DNA from: CBDAQA01 sp965247815 | GTDB taxonomy: Bacteria; Planctomycetota; Phycisphaerae; Tepidisphaerales; Tepidisphaeraceae | Length of the DNA: 64,000 bases | Direction: 5' to 3' | NCBI GenBank assembly: GCA_965247815.1 | Contig: CBDFHW010000012.1 | Location: forward strand, 124,001 to 188,000 | Shown: in pieces, positions 34,135-43,132 of the stretch | Layout: every line of letters starts with the position of its first letter | Numbering within the stretch: position 1 is the stretch's first letter | Translations under genes and position numbers: made by a program | The notes under the pieces: generated by a model | What the model was told of the DNA's origin: nothing | What the model saw: the letters and a program-made list of their open reading frames with translations, nothing else | The model's database searches: none

Positions 34135-34695
34135 ATGCCACATTTTCAAAGCCAGAACCTGGAAGTGATTCTGTATTGCGTCGCGGCGGCATTGCTGTTG
34201 GCGTTCGGGTATCAGGTCGGCCGATGGATCGGGGCATTGGCGGCAACCAAGAAGGTGCTCGCCAAGGAGCAGGACCTGTTCACCGCCCAGAAGGGTTTTA
34301 AGCAGCTCTACGAATCCGAATTGGCCGCGGTGAAGGATCAGAACGCGAAGCTGGCCGAGGAAAACAAGGTGATGCTCGGGCGGGTGGAAGAGTACCGAAA
34401 GAAAGCCGCGGGCTTCGGCGGGCTTTTCAACAGCGGCGGGAAAAAGGCAGATGCGATGTACGCCCTGCTGTTGGAAAACGAAGCGCTCGAAGAGGCGCTG
34501 CATTCGCAGAACCAGAAGCTGAGCCAGGAGCGGACCGATTCGGTCAAGGAACAGATGCGCGCCGCCGGGTATCGCCGGGTGCTGATGAGCCAGTTAATGA
34601 ACGACGAGCGGATCAAGGGGTACATCCAGGAACTGATGAACGAAGAAAAGTTCCTGCCCGCGCCGGGCGAGGCGTCGACCGCGACGCCGAAGTAG
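34135..34695 (+). CDS. Membrane-anchored coiled-coil protein
   Basis: A 186-aa protein with one N-terminal membrane helix (about residues 10-28, 'VILYCVAAALLLAFGYQVG') followed by long charged helices likely to form a coiled coil (about 45-90 and 105-150). I recognise no family. It stands alone: its neighbours are convergent or separated by the family A repeat downstream. A structural or scaffolding role is possible but not shown. Confidence 0.65.
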   Translation: MPHFQSQNLEVILYCVAAALLLAFGYQVGRWIGALAATKKVLAKEQDLFTAQKGFKQLYESELAAVKDQNAKLAEENKVMLGRVEEYRKKAAGFGGLFNSGGKKADAMYALLLENEALEEALHSQNQKLSQERTDSVKEQMRAAGYRRVLMSQLMNDERIKGYIQELMNEEKFLPAPGEASTATPK

Positions 34696-34723
34696 ACCGC
34701 GGCCTGTTATTCCAATCACGAAA

Positions 34724-34799
34724 GTTTAGCGGCTGCCCACGAAGGGGCGCATGTGACCAATATCACGCCGACCGTGTCCCTGCAGGGCGACCGCTAAAC
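34724..34799. repeat. Palindromic intergenic repeat, family A copy 4
   Basis: Ends 'GTTTAGCGGCTGCCC' and 'GGGCGACCGCTAAAC' are inverted partners around a diverged middle. It lies between convergent genes. Confidence 0.8.
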
Positions 34800-34817
34800 C
34801 GATCTCGACGGCATGCA

Positions 34818-36596
34818 TTAGTTTCTACGAAACAGAACCAGGCTGTTTGGTTTGACCGGCGTCACTGGCTTGTAATGATCCCGCACCCACGCAAGCGTCT
34901 TCGCCCCGTATCGGTAATCCTGGTCCATCGTGAAACAGTCGCCGTCGACGCTGCCGGCGTCGATCACGACCGCGTCGGGCGGGTGTGTCGCGAGCGCGTT
35001 TAATATCTGATCCTCACCGACGGCCAGCACTTCCGGTGGCATGAAATTGATGTACGGAATAGCGCTCGCCCGGCGGGCGAGATAGTTCACCATCAACCCC
35101 TGTGGCAACACGACGAGCATGCCGTTCGCGGGAACCAGTCGCTTGACCTGCTCCACGACGCAACCGATCTCGACCCCCCGGCGGTCCACGCGGATCTGAT
35201 CTCTATCGGCACCGATCGTCCATTGCCGGGTTGCGAAGAACATCTGATCCACGGAGAGCGTTACCACCACCGCGGCGACCCAGCCGGCGGCGGCGATCGC
35301 GCGGGCCGGAGCGGCGCTCCCGCCGCGTGAACGAATCCAGCCCGGCAGTATCTCGAACAGAAACGCCGTCAACATCAGCACGCCCGGCATCGACAGTGCG
35401 AACCCGTAATGCGGAATGCCCGTGTTCAAGGCGATCTTTGAAACCTGTACGATCGCGAAAACGACGAGCCCGACTCGGGCCAACGACCGTTCGACCGGGC
35501 TCGATTCGAGCCGGCGGACGATCGGGACCGCGGCCAGAACCAGCAGTATCACCAGGCAGAGCGGTAACGGGCGGACGATCGAACCCCAGTCGACCGAATC
35601 ATAGAACAGCCCCATCGCAAAGCACGGGGCCAGGAACAAAATGACTGGCACGGCACGGCCGGGGCGTCGCGACCGCAAGCCGAGCAGCAGCGCGATGCCG
35701 ATCGCGCCGGCGTAGATCAGGGACCACCGAACCATCGCGAGCAAATTGGCGGGAACGTTGTCGGTGCCGGAGATCCGCCGGTAAAACGGCAAAGCCGTCA
35801 CCCGGCGGTCGAACACCCACGGCCACGACCCGAGCACGCCTCGCGCGGCAGTTGTGGCCGGCATCTGCAACGACATCAACCCGAACGCGACGAGCGGCAT
35901 CACGACCAGCGCGCAGGCGAAGAAAACAACCTCGATCGCCAGTAACCAGAAGGACTGCCGCCGCACCCACGCGCCGGCAATCAGGACCGCGAGCGACGCG
36001 GCCAAGGTCGAGACGAACGGCTCGGTCTTGGTCAGAAACACCAGCCCGGCGGTCGCGCCGGCGGAGAGCAGCCATCTGCGCTTGCCGGACTTTTGGTATC
36101 GAAGCGATAGCGTGATCGACAGCAGGCCCAGTGCGATGCCGTGCGTGATCTCGTTCGTGTACGGCGTCAGCCAGTTGAAGTTTCCAACCCCCGCCCCCTG
36201 TCCGAAAGCGAACAACAATATGAACGTGACGCAGCAGAGGGTAGCCGACACCGGCCCGGCCGCACGCCGGGCGAGTTGGTGAATCAGTATCAGGACCCCG
36301 ACCAGCACCACGAGGTTCGCCATCGCGATCGTGCGGATCGAGACGCCGAACACGGCGAACAGCCCCGCATGAATGTATTGCGACAGCGGGCCGTTGTAGT
36401 AGGCAAAATCCCGGTAAATGACTTTGCCGGTCGTCATCTGCCAGGGGACGTACAACTGCGTACCGAAATCGACGAGCGGGTCGGGCCAGGTCTGCCAGGA
36501 CCAGGCGAGCATGGCCAGCGTGATCGTCGTAGTGATAACGACGGACCGCCATGCCGAAGACGCGGTGCCGTTCTTGGGTTCAGGCTGGGCGGTCAT
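34818..36596 (-). CDS. Multi-pass membrane protein, GT-C glycosyltransferase-like
   Basis: A 592-aa protein with about 11 hydrophobic helices. The first periplasmic loop has 'DPLVDFGTQLYVPWQMTTG' followed by 'RDFAYYNGPLSQYIHAGLF', the acidic-loop pattern of GT39/ArnT-like lipid-linked sugar transferases. A C-terminal soluble part of about 150 residues ('PPDAVVIDAGSVDGDCF') follows the helices. Likely it transfers sugars from a polyprenyl carrier at the inner membrane. It ends 13 bases after the MFS gene upstream, so the two may be co-transcribed. Confidence 0.72.
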   Translation of the reverse strand: MTAQPEPKNGTASSAWRSVVITTTITLAMLAWSWQTWPDPLVDFGTQLYVPWQMTTGKVIYRDFAYYNGPLSQYIHAGLFAVFGVSIRTIAMANLVVLVGVLILIHQLARRAAGPVSATLCCVTFILLFAFGQGAGVGNFNWLTPYTNEITHGIALGLLSITLSLRYQKSGKRRWLLSAGATAGLVFLTKTEPFVSTLAASLAVLIAGAWVRRQSFWLLAIEVVFFACALVVMPLVAFGLMSLQMPATTAARGVLGSWPWVFDRRVTALPFYRRISGTDNVPANLLAMVRWSLIYAGAIGIALLLGLRSRRPGRAVPVILFLAPCFAMGLFYDSVDWGSIVRPLPLCLVILLVLAAVPIVRRLESSPVERSLARVGLVVFAIVQVSKIALNTGIPHYGFALSMPGVLMLTAFLFEILPGWIRSRGGSAAPARAIAAAGWVAAVVVTLSVDQMFFATRQWTIGADRDQIRVDRRGVEIGCVVEQVKRLVPANGMLVVLPQGLMVNYLARRASAIPYINFMPPEVLAVGEDQILNALATHPPDAVVIDAGSVDGDCFTMDQDYRYGAKTLAWVRDHYKPVTPVKPNSLVLFRRN

Positions 36597-36609
36597 CGTG
36601 GTGCGCTGG

Positions 36610-37950
36610 TTACGCGGTCTCGGCGACGGCGGTCTTGGTCACGGCTTGGTCCTCAAGTGCGGTCACCGGCACGGGGTGCATTCGGCTTAGCCTGGTCAAC
36701 CAGACGGCGATGCCGACCATCATCACGCCGGCGATCACGAACTGCGCGGTGTCGCGGATGTAATAAAAAGCCGCCCCGGCGATCACCGGACCGATCGACC
36801 GGCCGATGCTCCCCAGGCCCTGGAACAACCCGAACACGGTGCCCTGTTCGGACCGGTCGCTGATCTTGCTGATGAGCGACGAGATCGGCGGTTGCTGCAG
36901 GCTTCGCCCCGTGGCATTCACCGCCCCGGCGACCAGCAGCAGCGGGAGCACCGGTGAATACCCGGTGCCGAAATAAATCAGCATCGCCAGCGCGACGAAC
37001 CACGCCCCGGCGATCGAGACCTGCCATTCACCGAACCGCTTGACCATCTGCCCCATGAGCCGGCCCTGCACGTACATGATGAAGACGCCGATGTAGGCGA
37101 AGTACCAGCCGACTTCGCGCTGGCCGAACGGGAGGTGGTCGCGGCCGTAGGTGAACCGCTTGTTGAGGTACAGGCCGATCGTGCCTTCCATCATCGTGAA
37201 CGCGGTCATGGCCAGGAACGACAACATCAGCAGTTGAAACAGGACCGGCTTGCGGAGGATCGGCAGAAACTTTGACGGGTGCAGCCAGACCTCTTCGTTG
37301 GCCGGGCGGCGCGACCGGCTTTCGGGCAACCGGACGGCGGACAGGATCATGGCGATGAAGCTGAACCCCGCCGCGACGTAGGCGGGCCAAGCGGCGCGGT
37401 TGGTGTTGTTCCCGATCAACCCGGCCAGCGCGGGTCCGACGGCAAACCCGAGCCCGAACGCGGCGCCGAGCAGACCCATGCCCCTGGCCCGGGTTTGCGG
37501 GGTGGTGATGTCGCTGATGTAAGCCTGCGCGGTCGAGATGTTGCCGCCGCTCACGCCGTCGATGATGCGGGCGAGGTAAACCAGCCCGAGCCCGACTGCG
37601 AGGTTCGGGAAATCGAACTGCGTAACGATGCCGAGCAGCGCATACCCGACCGCGCTACCGAGCTGTGAATAGATCAGCACCGGTCGCCGGCCGAACTTGT
37701 CGCTGATCAGCCCGAGCACCGGGGCGGCGAGAAACTGGCAGACCGAATACAGTGAAAAGACCAGCCCGATTTCCAGCGGTGAGGCGTGGAACTTGGTCCC
37801 AAAGAACGGCAGCTGCGGCAGAATGATGCCGAACCCCAGCAGGTCGATGAACACAATGAACAGAACGATCCAGAGCGCGTCCGGCGGGGCTTGATTTGCG
37901 GCGCTATCCGGGTCGGACGATTCGTAATTCAACTTATTCAATTCAGCCAT
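36610..37950 (-). CDS. Major facilitator superfamily transporter (TetA-like exporter)
   Basis: A 446-aa protein with 12 predicted helices. The loop 2-3 signature is 'GLISDKFGRRPVLIYSQ', and helix 1 has 'FIDLLGFGIILPQLPFFG', as in TetA/drug-H+ antiporters. A central loop of about 40 residues separates the halves. The ATG at 37950 is preferred; the extension to 38127 would translate through a perfect hairpin and lacks conservation features. Substrate unknown; drug or sugar efflux is possible. Confidence 0.86.
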   Translation of the reverse strand: MAELNKLNYESSDPDSAANQAPPDALWIVLFIVFIDLLGFGIILPQLPFFGTKFHASPLEIGLVFSLYSVCQFLAAPVLGLISDKFGRRPVLIYSQLGSAVGYALLGIVTQFDFPNLAVGLGLVYLARIIDGVSGGNISTAQAYISDITTPQTRARGMGLLGAAFGLGFAVGPALAGLIGNNTNRAAWPAYVAAGFSFIAMILSAVRLPESRSRRPANEEVWLHPSKFLPILRKPVLFQLLMLSFLAMTAFTMMEGTIGLYLNKRFTYGRDHLPFGQREVGWYFAYIGVFIMYVQGRLMGQMVKRFGEWQVSIAGAWFVALAMLIYFGTGYSPVLPLLLVAGAVNATGRSLQQPPISSLISKISDRSEQGTVFGLFQGLGSIGRSIGPVIAGAAFYYIRDTAQFVIAGVMMVGIAVWLTRLSRMHPVPVTALEDQAVTKTAVAETA

Positions 37951-38028
37951 CTTCGAACGGTTATAGCAGGTCCCGCGGGTACACCGTAGCCGGCCGGCGG
38001 CAATGGCGGATTGTTTTGAAACAGGAAA

Positions 38029-38057
38029 GCCGCCGGGGTAAGCCCGGCGGTTTTCGT
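38029..38057. terminator. Hairpin upstream of the MFS gene
   Basis: The 12-bp arms 'AAAGCCGCCGGG' and 'CCCGGCGGTTTT' (with G-T ends) surround a 5-base loop. On either strand it has terminator form with short T runs. It may end transcription arriving from the minus-strand small genes at 38.3-38.8 kb. Confidence 0.5.
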
Positions 38058-38187
38058 GAAACAGTTGTGGTCCACTGACGCAGCTCGCCGCCGGATTACG
38101 GCCCGATCGCGAGTTCACCGGTTTCACCGGTGCGGATTCGTAGATTCATCCGGCCATCATCATTTTAGATGGCTCGATCTGGTCCCT

Positions 38188-38303
38188 TCTCCCGGTACGC
38201 TGGTGAAGGTTAGGACGAGAGTGATTTAGAATCTCGAACGGCGTCTAACGATCAAAATCACCCTCACCCCGGCCCTCTCCCGGCGTACCGGGCGAGGGGG
38301 GCA
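38188..38303. repeat. Imperfect inverted repeat of the 'CTCTCCCGG-TACCGGG' type
   Basis: The left arm 'CCCTTCTCCCGGTACGCTGG' (from about 38192) pairs imperfectly with the right arm ending 'GGCGTACCGGGCGAGGGG' (to about 38301), over roughly 44 bases each, around 'GAATCTCGAACGGCGTC'. Sequences of this kind are dispersed intergenic repeats in many high-GC bacteria. Confidence 0.65.
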
Positions 38304-38306
38304 GGA

Positions 38307-38486
38307 TCACCGACTGTGCTGTTCGTAAAGCGCTTTCAAGTCGGCCTTGTAGTTGTCCGGAGCGTCTACCTCATGGACCTGATGGCCTGGCGGCAGGACG
38401 GGTTTGAGGCCGGGGCTGCCGGGGGCGGGGTGCTCGAAGGTGGCGATCACTTTCCCGTGTTCGTCTTTGACGATATTGAGTTTCAT
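38307..38486 (-). CDS. Very small protein, 59 aa
   Basis: Starts at ATG 38486 with a strong 'AAGGAG' ribosome binding site 8 bases upstream. The product begins 'MKLNIVKDEHGKVIATFEH', has a Pro/Gly-rich middle ('PGSPGLKPVLPPGHQVHEV') and ends in a helix ('NYKADLKALYEQHSR'). It lies 11 bases after the stop of the 88-aa gene on the same strand, so the two probably form an operon. I recognise no family. Confidence 0.65.
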   Translation of the reverse strand: MKLNIVKDEHGKVIATFEHPAPGSPGLKPVLPPGHQVHEVDAPDNYKADLKALYEQHSR

Positions 38487-38497
38487 GGCTGTGCTCC

Positions 38498-38764
38498 TTA
38501 GACGGTTTGGCTTTCGAAGCCGCCGGTGATTGGGAACGAACTGAGGTTGCCGTTCGTGTCGACCGCGTCGAGGGTGATGTCGTAGCTGACCTGGCCCTGG
38601 AAATTGTTTCGGCCGATGAACACGGTTACGTCGGCAATCTTAGCCCCGACATTGAGTTGTGCGACGGCCAGCCGGAAGGCGAACGTTTCGTGATTGGAGA
38701 TGTTCCCGCCGAAGCAGGTCCATCGCATTCGGCCGGTCTGCGTGATCTGGGGGAATGAGGCCAT
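38498..38764 (-). CDS. Small beta-rich protein, 88 aa
   Basis: The ATG at 38764 has a 'GGGAG' ribosome binding site. The product ('MASFPQITQTGRMRWTCFGG', 'KIADVTVFIGRNNFQGQVSYD') alternates polar and hydrophobic residues as in a beta-sandwich. No signal peptide, membrane helix or known motif is seen. It is the upstream gene of a two-gene unit with the 59-aa gene. An ATG at 38797 would add 11 residues but lacks a ribosome binding site. Confidence 0.6.
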   Translation of the reverse strand: MASFPQITQTGRMRWTCFGGNISNHETFAFRLAVAQLNVGAKIADVTVFIGRNNFQGQVSYDITLDAVDTNGNLSSFPITGGFESQTV

Positions 38765-39181
38765 CGGGAGCTCCCTTTTTGAGTTATGTAACCGCAATAA
38801 TCATAACCTTCGCGTCAAACCTGACAACATTTGTTAAACCCCGCGACGGACGTTAGACAGCGTCGTGCGTTGAAGCGCGAAGCGATGTCGGCTTTTTACC
38901 TGCGTGGCGTTTAAATTACCACGACCGTCTTGGTAACGAGTTGATGAACCAAACCCTTGTCCTTGGCTTTTTCGCGCAGCCATGAATCAAAGTTCTCCAC
39001 ACAACTGGCTTATATGCAACTACTTATGAAAACCTGAGCCGCCCAATCCTAGTTCGATCTGCGACAAACAGACTCCAATTTTGATTTCGGGCAAGATAGG
39101 TAATTTCGGTCCGAAATTGTTGCGTTTTTGAGTGCCTAGAGGCGTTTTTCTCGATATCCGTCCTTGATCGCCTGTGAGCGA
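38765..39181. other. 417-base region without a clear gene
   Basis: AT-richer than its surroundings. On the minus strand at 38911-39000 a 29-codon open stretch from a GTG reads 'VENFDSWLREKAKDKGL' and 'VHQLVTKTVVVI', which looks protein-like but has no proper start context; it may be a gene remnant. Nothing else convincing is seen. Confidence 0.35.
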
Positions 39182-42100
39182 TTAGGCTTGATGAGTTGGC
39201 GTCAACGCGACCCGTCGTCGCCGGGCGAGCAGCGAGCCTACGGCCAGAACGACCAGTCCAGTGGTCGGCTCGGGAACGGCAACGGTACCGGCGAGTTGCG
39301 TGGTGGAGTCGGCGATCAGTGCCGAACCGAGGACGGCCGAGGCGGTGGTGCTCAGGCTGTTGCCCTGGGTGTTAAAGGCGTTGTCGATGAGGGTGTAGTC
39401 CGAGCCGTCGATATGGGAATCGTAGTTGTAGTCGCCGTTCAGCCAGCCGGTGACGTTGCTGGCGTAGCCGCTGTCGATCAAAGTGTAATCGGATCCGTCG
39501 ACAATGCCGTCGAGGTTACTGTCACCGACATAAGTGTATTTTACGAGCACGTCGGCGGGCGACGGGCTGATGCCGTCGAAAAGCCCCAGCGAGCCTGCGG
39601 AACCATAGATGTTGCCGTTCTGGATCACACCGAGTGCGGTCAGGTGAGACGTGGAAGCCGCGGCAGTCGAACTGGTGATGCCGTTGCCGGTCCAGTTGCC
39701 GGATGGGCCGTTGTAGCCGTTGGTCACTAATTGCGTGATCGCGTCGAGGCTCCCGTTTTTTACCTGCAGGTCATTGATGCCGAGGTCGAGCACGCCCGCG
39801 GCGGACACGGAATTGCTGGCAACCAGAAGCGACCGGGCGGTGGTGCTGCCGGGCGTGACAGTGGTCGCCCCGGCGATCAGCGAAGCACCCGCGGCGACGC
39901 TAACTGCTCCCACCGGGCGAACCAGAATGCTGGTTGCCGTGTTGGGGGTGAACGCGAGCACCCCGCCGTTGACCGACGTGTTGCCGGTGTAGCTTTCCAG
40001 CCCGCCGATCGTAAGCGTGCCCGCCCCGAGCTTGGTCAGGCCGCCGTCGACGCCGGGGATAGACGAATCGTGAACCAACGGCTGATTCACGGTGACGTTA
40101 AAGCCGTTGGTACTGAAGACCGCCCCGCCGGCGCGAACGGCTGCGGTGGTCAGACCCTGCACGAAGTTGGTCCGGCTCGCAGTGGGGATCAGCGTTCCGC
40201 CGTCAAAGTCGAAGACCCCGGTTCCGGCGCCGCGACTGACATACGAAGTGGTCAGAGTCCCGCCGGACAACAGATAAGTCCCAGACCCGCCGGCGGCTTG
40301 GCCGAGCAACACCGCGGTGGTCGCCGCGACCGCGCCGCCGGTCTGGATCACAGTCCCGGTTCCGCCGTTGTGCCCGATCGACAGCAAAGTGGTGTTGACC
40401 GAACCAGTCGAGGAGACCCGCAGCGTACCAGTGCCCTGTTCACCGACGATGGCGTACGGCTGCGCCGTAGCGGTCAGCGTGCCACCGCTGATGTTATAGT
40501 TGCCCACCGCGCCGGTGAATCGGCCGATCGACAGGAATCCGCCGCTGGTGACCGAGCCGCCAGATTGAGTCAGGGTGCCGGTGCCGTAGGCGCCGATCTG
40601 AAGGTTGTAAACGCCGGTATTGATAGACCCGCCGGACAGGTTGTAGACCCCGACGGCCGCGGCATCGGACGCGCTGCCCGCCCCGCCGATCCGCCAGTCG
40701 CCACCCCCGGCCAGCGCGGTAACCGCCCCGCCGGTCTGGACGACCGTGCCGTTGGCGGTCACGTATTTCCCGACCGACAACGCGCGGGTGGCGACAGTCG
40801 CCCCGGGGAAGATATTCAGCAAGCCGGTCGCACTGACGTCGCCGACATTAAGGTCACTGGGAACGGTGAACGCGCCGGACACGTTCATGGTGCTGTTGTC
40901 ACCGGCGGCCTGCCCGATGCTGACGAAGTTGGTCGTCGTGATCGAGCCGGTCGCGGCAACGGTAGTCGTGCCCTTGTTGATAAACAGGTTGCCGGTGCCG
41001 GTGATCGATCCGGTGACGTTTAACGTGCCGGTGGCGGTGACGGTGTTCCCGCCGTAGGAATTGGCGCCAGATAGAGTCTGCGTCGACGTGCCGGCTTGGA
41101 CGAACGACAGCTTCGCGCCGGAGATATTCCCGGCGAATGTGGCCGGCGAGGTTTCGGTCAGGTTCAGCGTGACCGTGTTGGTGGGGGCGGTGATCGCACC
41201 GGTCCCGGTCAGGGCAGCGATCGTTTCGACATTGGCCGTTGAAGTGCCGACGCCGTTGAGCTGCAGTGTACCCGCGCTGGCGATGCTCACGACCGCGTTG
41301 ACCGGCAGGTTGGTCGTGCCCGACGCGGCCGAGCCGTCCCCGGCGGCCAGGGTGCCGTTGCTGATCGTCGTCAAGCCGGTGTACGTTTTGGTTCCCCGCA
41401 GGGTCAGGGTCCCGCCGCCGGTGACGTTCAGCCCCGCCGTGCCGGTCAGACCGGAATCGACAAAAACGGTGTCGTCGGAAGCGATATTAAACGACACCTG
41501 GCTGGAGCCCATCGCGATCGCGAGCGGTTTGGTCGCCGAGCCGAAATAGACACTGTTGCTGCCGCCCAGGATGTTGACCGTGACGTTCCCGTTCAGGGCG
41601 AGCGTGCGTGCGGTGGCCGAGTCGGACACCAGCGACAGGGACTTTTGCCCGCTGCCGTAGGTAAAGATCATGTCCCCGGGCGTGCTGCGGTTGGCGTTGA
41701 AGAACAGCGTGGTGTTGTCGGTCAAGGTCACGTTCGCGAACGAGTCGTTGATGGTTCCGTTGACCCAGTTGGCCGAATTCAGATAGCTGTGGACCGTGTC
41801 GTTGTTGGCCAGGTTGATCGCGCCGACCCAGTTGGTGGGCCCCCATTGGATGGGGACTGTCACGGGGACGGGCTGGCCGAAGCTGGGGGTGCCGTCAGGG
41901 TTCCAGCTGAACGGCTGGGTGCGGATGTTGCGATCCCAGCCCGAGCCCGATGTCTTGGCCGCGTGGTAGACGATCCAGTCGCGGGTGCCGTTGTCGCTGG
42001 TGGTGAATGACGCGTGCCCGGGCCCGAAGACGCCGTTGGCGCTGGAAAAAACAGGCCCGGCATTGTTCTTGGTCCACGACGCGGGGTTCAGCGGGTCGGT

Positions 42101-42823
42101 CCCGGTTAACGTCAGCTGACCCAGGCAATAGTTATTCGTCCAGCTCCCGCTGGCCGAGTAGATGATGCTCGTGGTCCCACCTGCGCTCTTGAGCACCTCG
42201 GGGCCTTCGTTGATCGTGGGCGGACCGCCCTGCTGTTCCCAGCTGTTGGAGGGCGTCGACAGCAACACCCGGTTGCCGCTGATCGTCCACGGATTGCTCA
42301 TCGGGGCGATGTACAGGTTCTGGGCGACGTTTGTCGTTCCCGCCCAACCGGACCAGACGAAATAAAGATTGCCGTTGGCGGCGGTCAGCACGGTCCCGTC
42401 GATCGCCCAGAGGTTGGTCGGGTCGTTGATTTCGCCTTTGTAGGTGTACGACCCCTGCGGGTTGGACGTGTTCGCCTGCAGCACGTACATGCGGTGGTCG
42501 CTGGTGCTGGTCGTCATCGAGTAGTAGGCGTACCACGTGCCGTTAATCTGGTGCAGTTCGGGTGCCCAGACGTTCCCGGCCCCGGCGGGCGGGTTGTAGA
42601 CGTTGGTCATCGGCGCGGTGCCGATGCCCGGCAATGTCGTCGAAGCCGCGACCGAAACGTTACCGCCGGTGGTATCGGTGTAGTAATAAGTCCCGTTGAT
42701 CAGCTGAACCCAGGGGTCTGCGCCGTTCGAGGCGATCGGGTTTGTAAACGTGAACTGGCCGCGCGCCAAAGGTGCCGCGGCAACGAACATTCCACCGAAC
42801 CAAAGGGCGTGATGCTTAAACAA
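39182..42823 (-). CDS. Secreted GH43 enzyme with beta-strand repeats, dockerin-like module and PEP-CTERM tail
   Basis: A 1213-aa exported protein. A signal peptide ends near 'APLARGQ'. Residues about 25-340 are a GH43 five-bladed propeller: 'SNGADPWVQLINGTYYYTDT' (base Asp), 'NLWAIDGTVLTAANGNLYFVW' (second Asp) and 'TINEGPEVLKS' (acid Glu), as in arabinan or xylan-active enzymes. Residues about 350-1060 are autotransporter-type beta-strand repeats ('GGGTLTLRGTKTYTGLTTI', 'GAGTLTIGGLESYTGNT'). Residues about 1095-1150 are two EF-hand-like dockerin repeats ('GIVDGSDYTLID', 'SHIDGSDYTLID'). The last 32 residues are a PEP-CTERM signal ('VPEPTTGLVVLAVGSLLARRRR'). The TTG start at 42823 is inferred from 'GGAG' 9 bases upstream and signal-peptide shape; an ATG at 42946 is the longest option. 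Confidence 0.85.
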   Translation of the reverse strand: MFKHHALWFGGMFVAAAPLARGQFTFTNPIASNGADPWVQLINGTYYYTDTTGGNVSVAASTTLPGIGTAPMTNVYNPPAGAGNVWAPELHQINGTWYAYYSMTTSTSDHRMYVLQANTSNPQGSYTYKGEINDPTNLWAIDGTVLTAANGNLYFVWSGWAGTTNVAQNLYIAPMSNPWTISGNRVLLSTPSNSWEQQGGPPTINEGPEVLKSAGGTTSIIYSASGSWTNNYCLGQLTLTGTDPLNPASWTKNNAGPVFSSANGVFGPGHASFTTSDNGTRDWIVYHAAKTSGSGWDRNIRTQPFSWNPDGTPSFGQPVPVTVPIQWGPTNWVGAINLANNDTVHSYLNSANWVNGTINDSFANVTLTDNTTLFFNANRSTPGDMIFTYGSGQKSLSLVSDSATARTLALNGNVTVNILGGSNSVYFGSATKPLAIAMGSSQVSFNIASDDTVFVDSGLTGTAGLNVTGGGTLTLRGTKTYTGLTTISNGTLAAGDGSAASGTTNLPVNAVVSIASAGTLQLNGVGTSTANVETIAALTGTGAITAPTNTVTLNLTETSPATFAGNISGAKLSFVQAGTSTQTLSGANSYGGNTVTATGTLNVTGSITGTGNLFINKGTTTVAATGSITTTNFVSIGQAAGDNSTMNVSGAFTVPSDLNVGDVSATGLLNIFPGATVATRALSVGKYVTANGTVVQTGGAVTALAGGGDWRIGGAGSASDAAAVGVYNLSGGSINTGVYNLQIGAYGTGTLTQSGGSVTSGGFLSIGRFTGAVGNYNISGGTLTATAQPYAIVGEQGTGTLRVSSTGSVNTTLLSIGHNGGTGTVIQTGGAVAATTAVLLGQAAGGSGTYLLSGGTLTTSYVSRGAGTGVFDFDGGTLIPTASRTNFVQGLTTAAVRAGGAVFSTNGFNVTVNQPLVHDSSIPGVDGGLTKLGAGTLTIGGLESYTGNTSVNGGVLAFTPNTATSILVRPVGAVSVAAGASLIAGATTVTPGSTTARSLLVASNSVSAAGVLDLGINDLQVKNGSLDAITQLVTNGYNGPSGNWTGNGITSSTAAASTSHLTALGVIQNGNIYGSAGSLGLFDGISPSPADVLVKYTYVGDSNLDGIVDGSDYTLIDSGYASNVTGWLNGDYNYDSHIDGSDYTLIDNAFNTQGNSLSTTASAVLGSALIADSTTQLAGTVAVPEPTTGLVVLAVGSLLARRRRVALTPTHQA

Positions 42824-43132
42824 ATGCAACGTCTCCAGCAGAATACAGCCTGACAAAAACCTTACCGTTTTGATCGAACGGCACAGGGAAGCGGAAAACG
42901 GCTTAGTAGAATCAAGACCGAAGCACGACAGCAGCAAATCATACACTCAATCCCGGCCAACGGTTCGACAAAACCGGGCAACGGACACCAGTGCGCCGGC
43001 ATCAGATCGCGGCTCGATACGACTGCGAATTTTTGCGCGACACCGCAGAGAACATTTAAAACCGGTTTGTCGACAAAAACACCGCTACGAATAGGAATAC
43101 CACAGCCGGGTTTCGGCGGTTATTCTGCGGGC
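42824..43132. other. 309-base divergent intergenic region
   Basis: Lies between the divergent GH43 gene (minus) and the membrane protein gene (plus). Minus-strand codons continue open to 42946 but do not look like protein. No clear promoter boxes, palindromes or small genes were found. Confidence 0.4.

Noticed and set aside
37951..38127. A 59-residue N-terminal extension of the MFS transporter.
   Set aside because: It would translate through a terminator-like hairpin and precedes the canonical MFS start without any conserved feature.
39731..41023. A 430-codon plus-strand open frame opposite the GH43 repeat region.
   Set aside because: It arises from the repeat-rich, GC-biased antisense sequence; no start site, signal or motif supports it.
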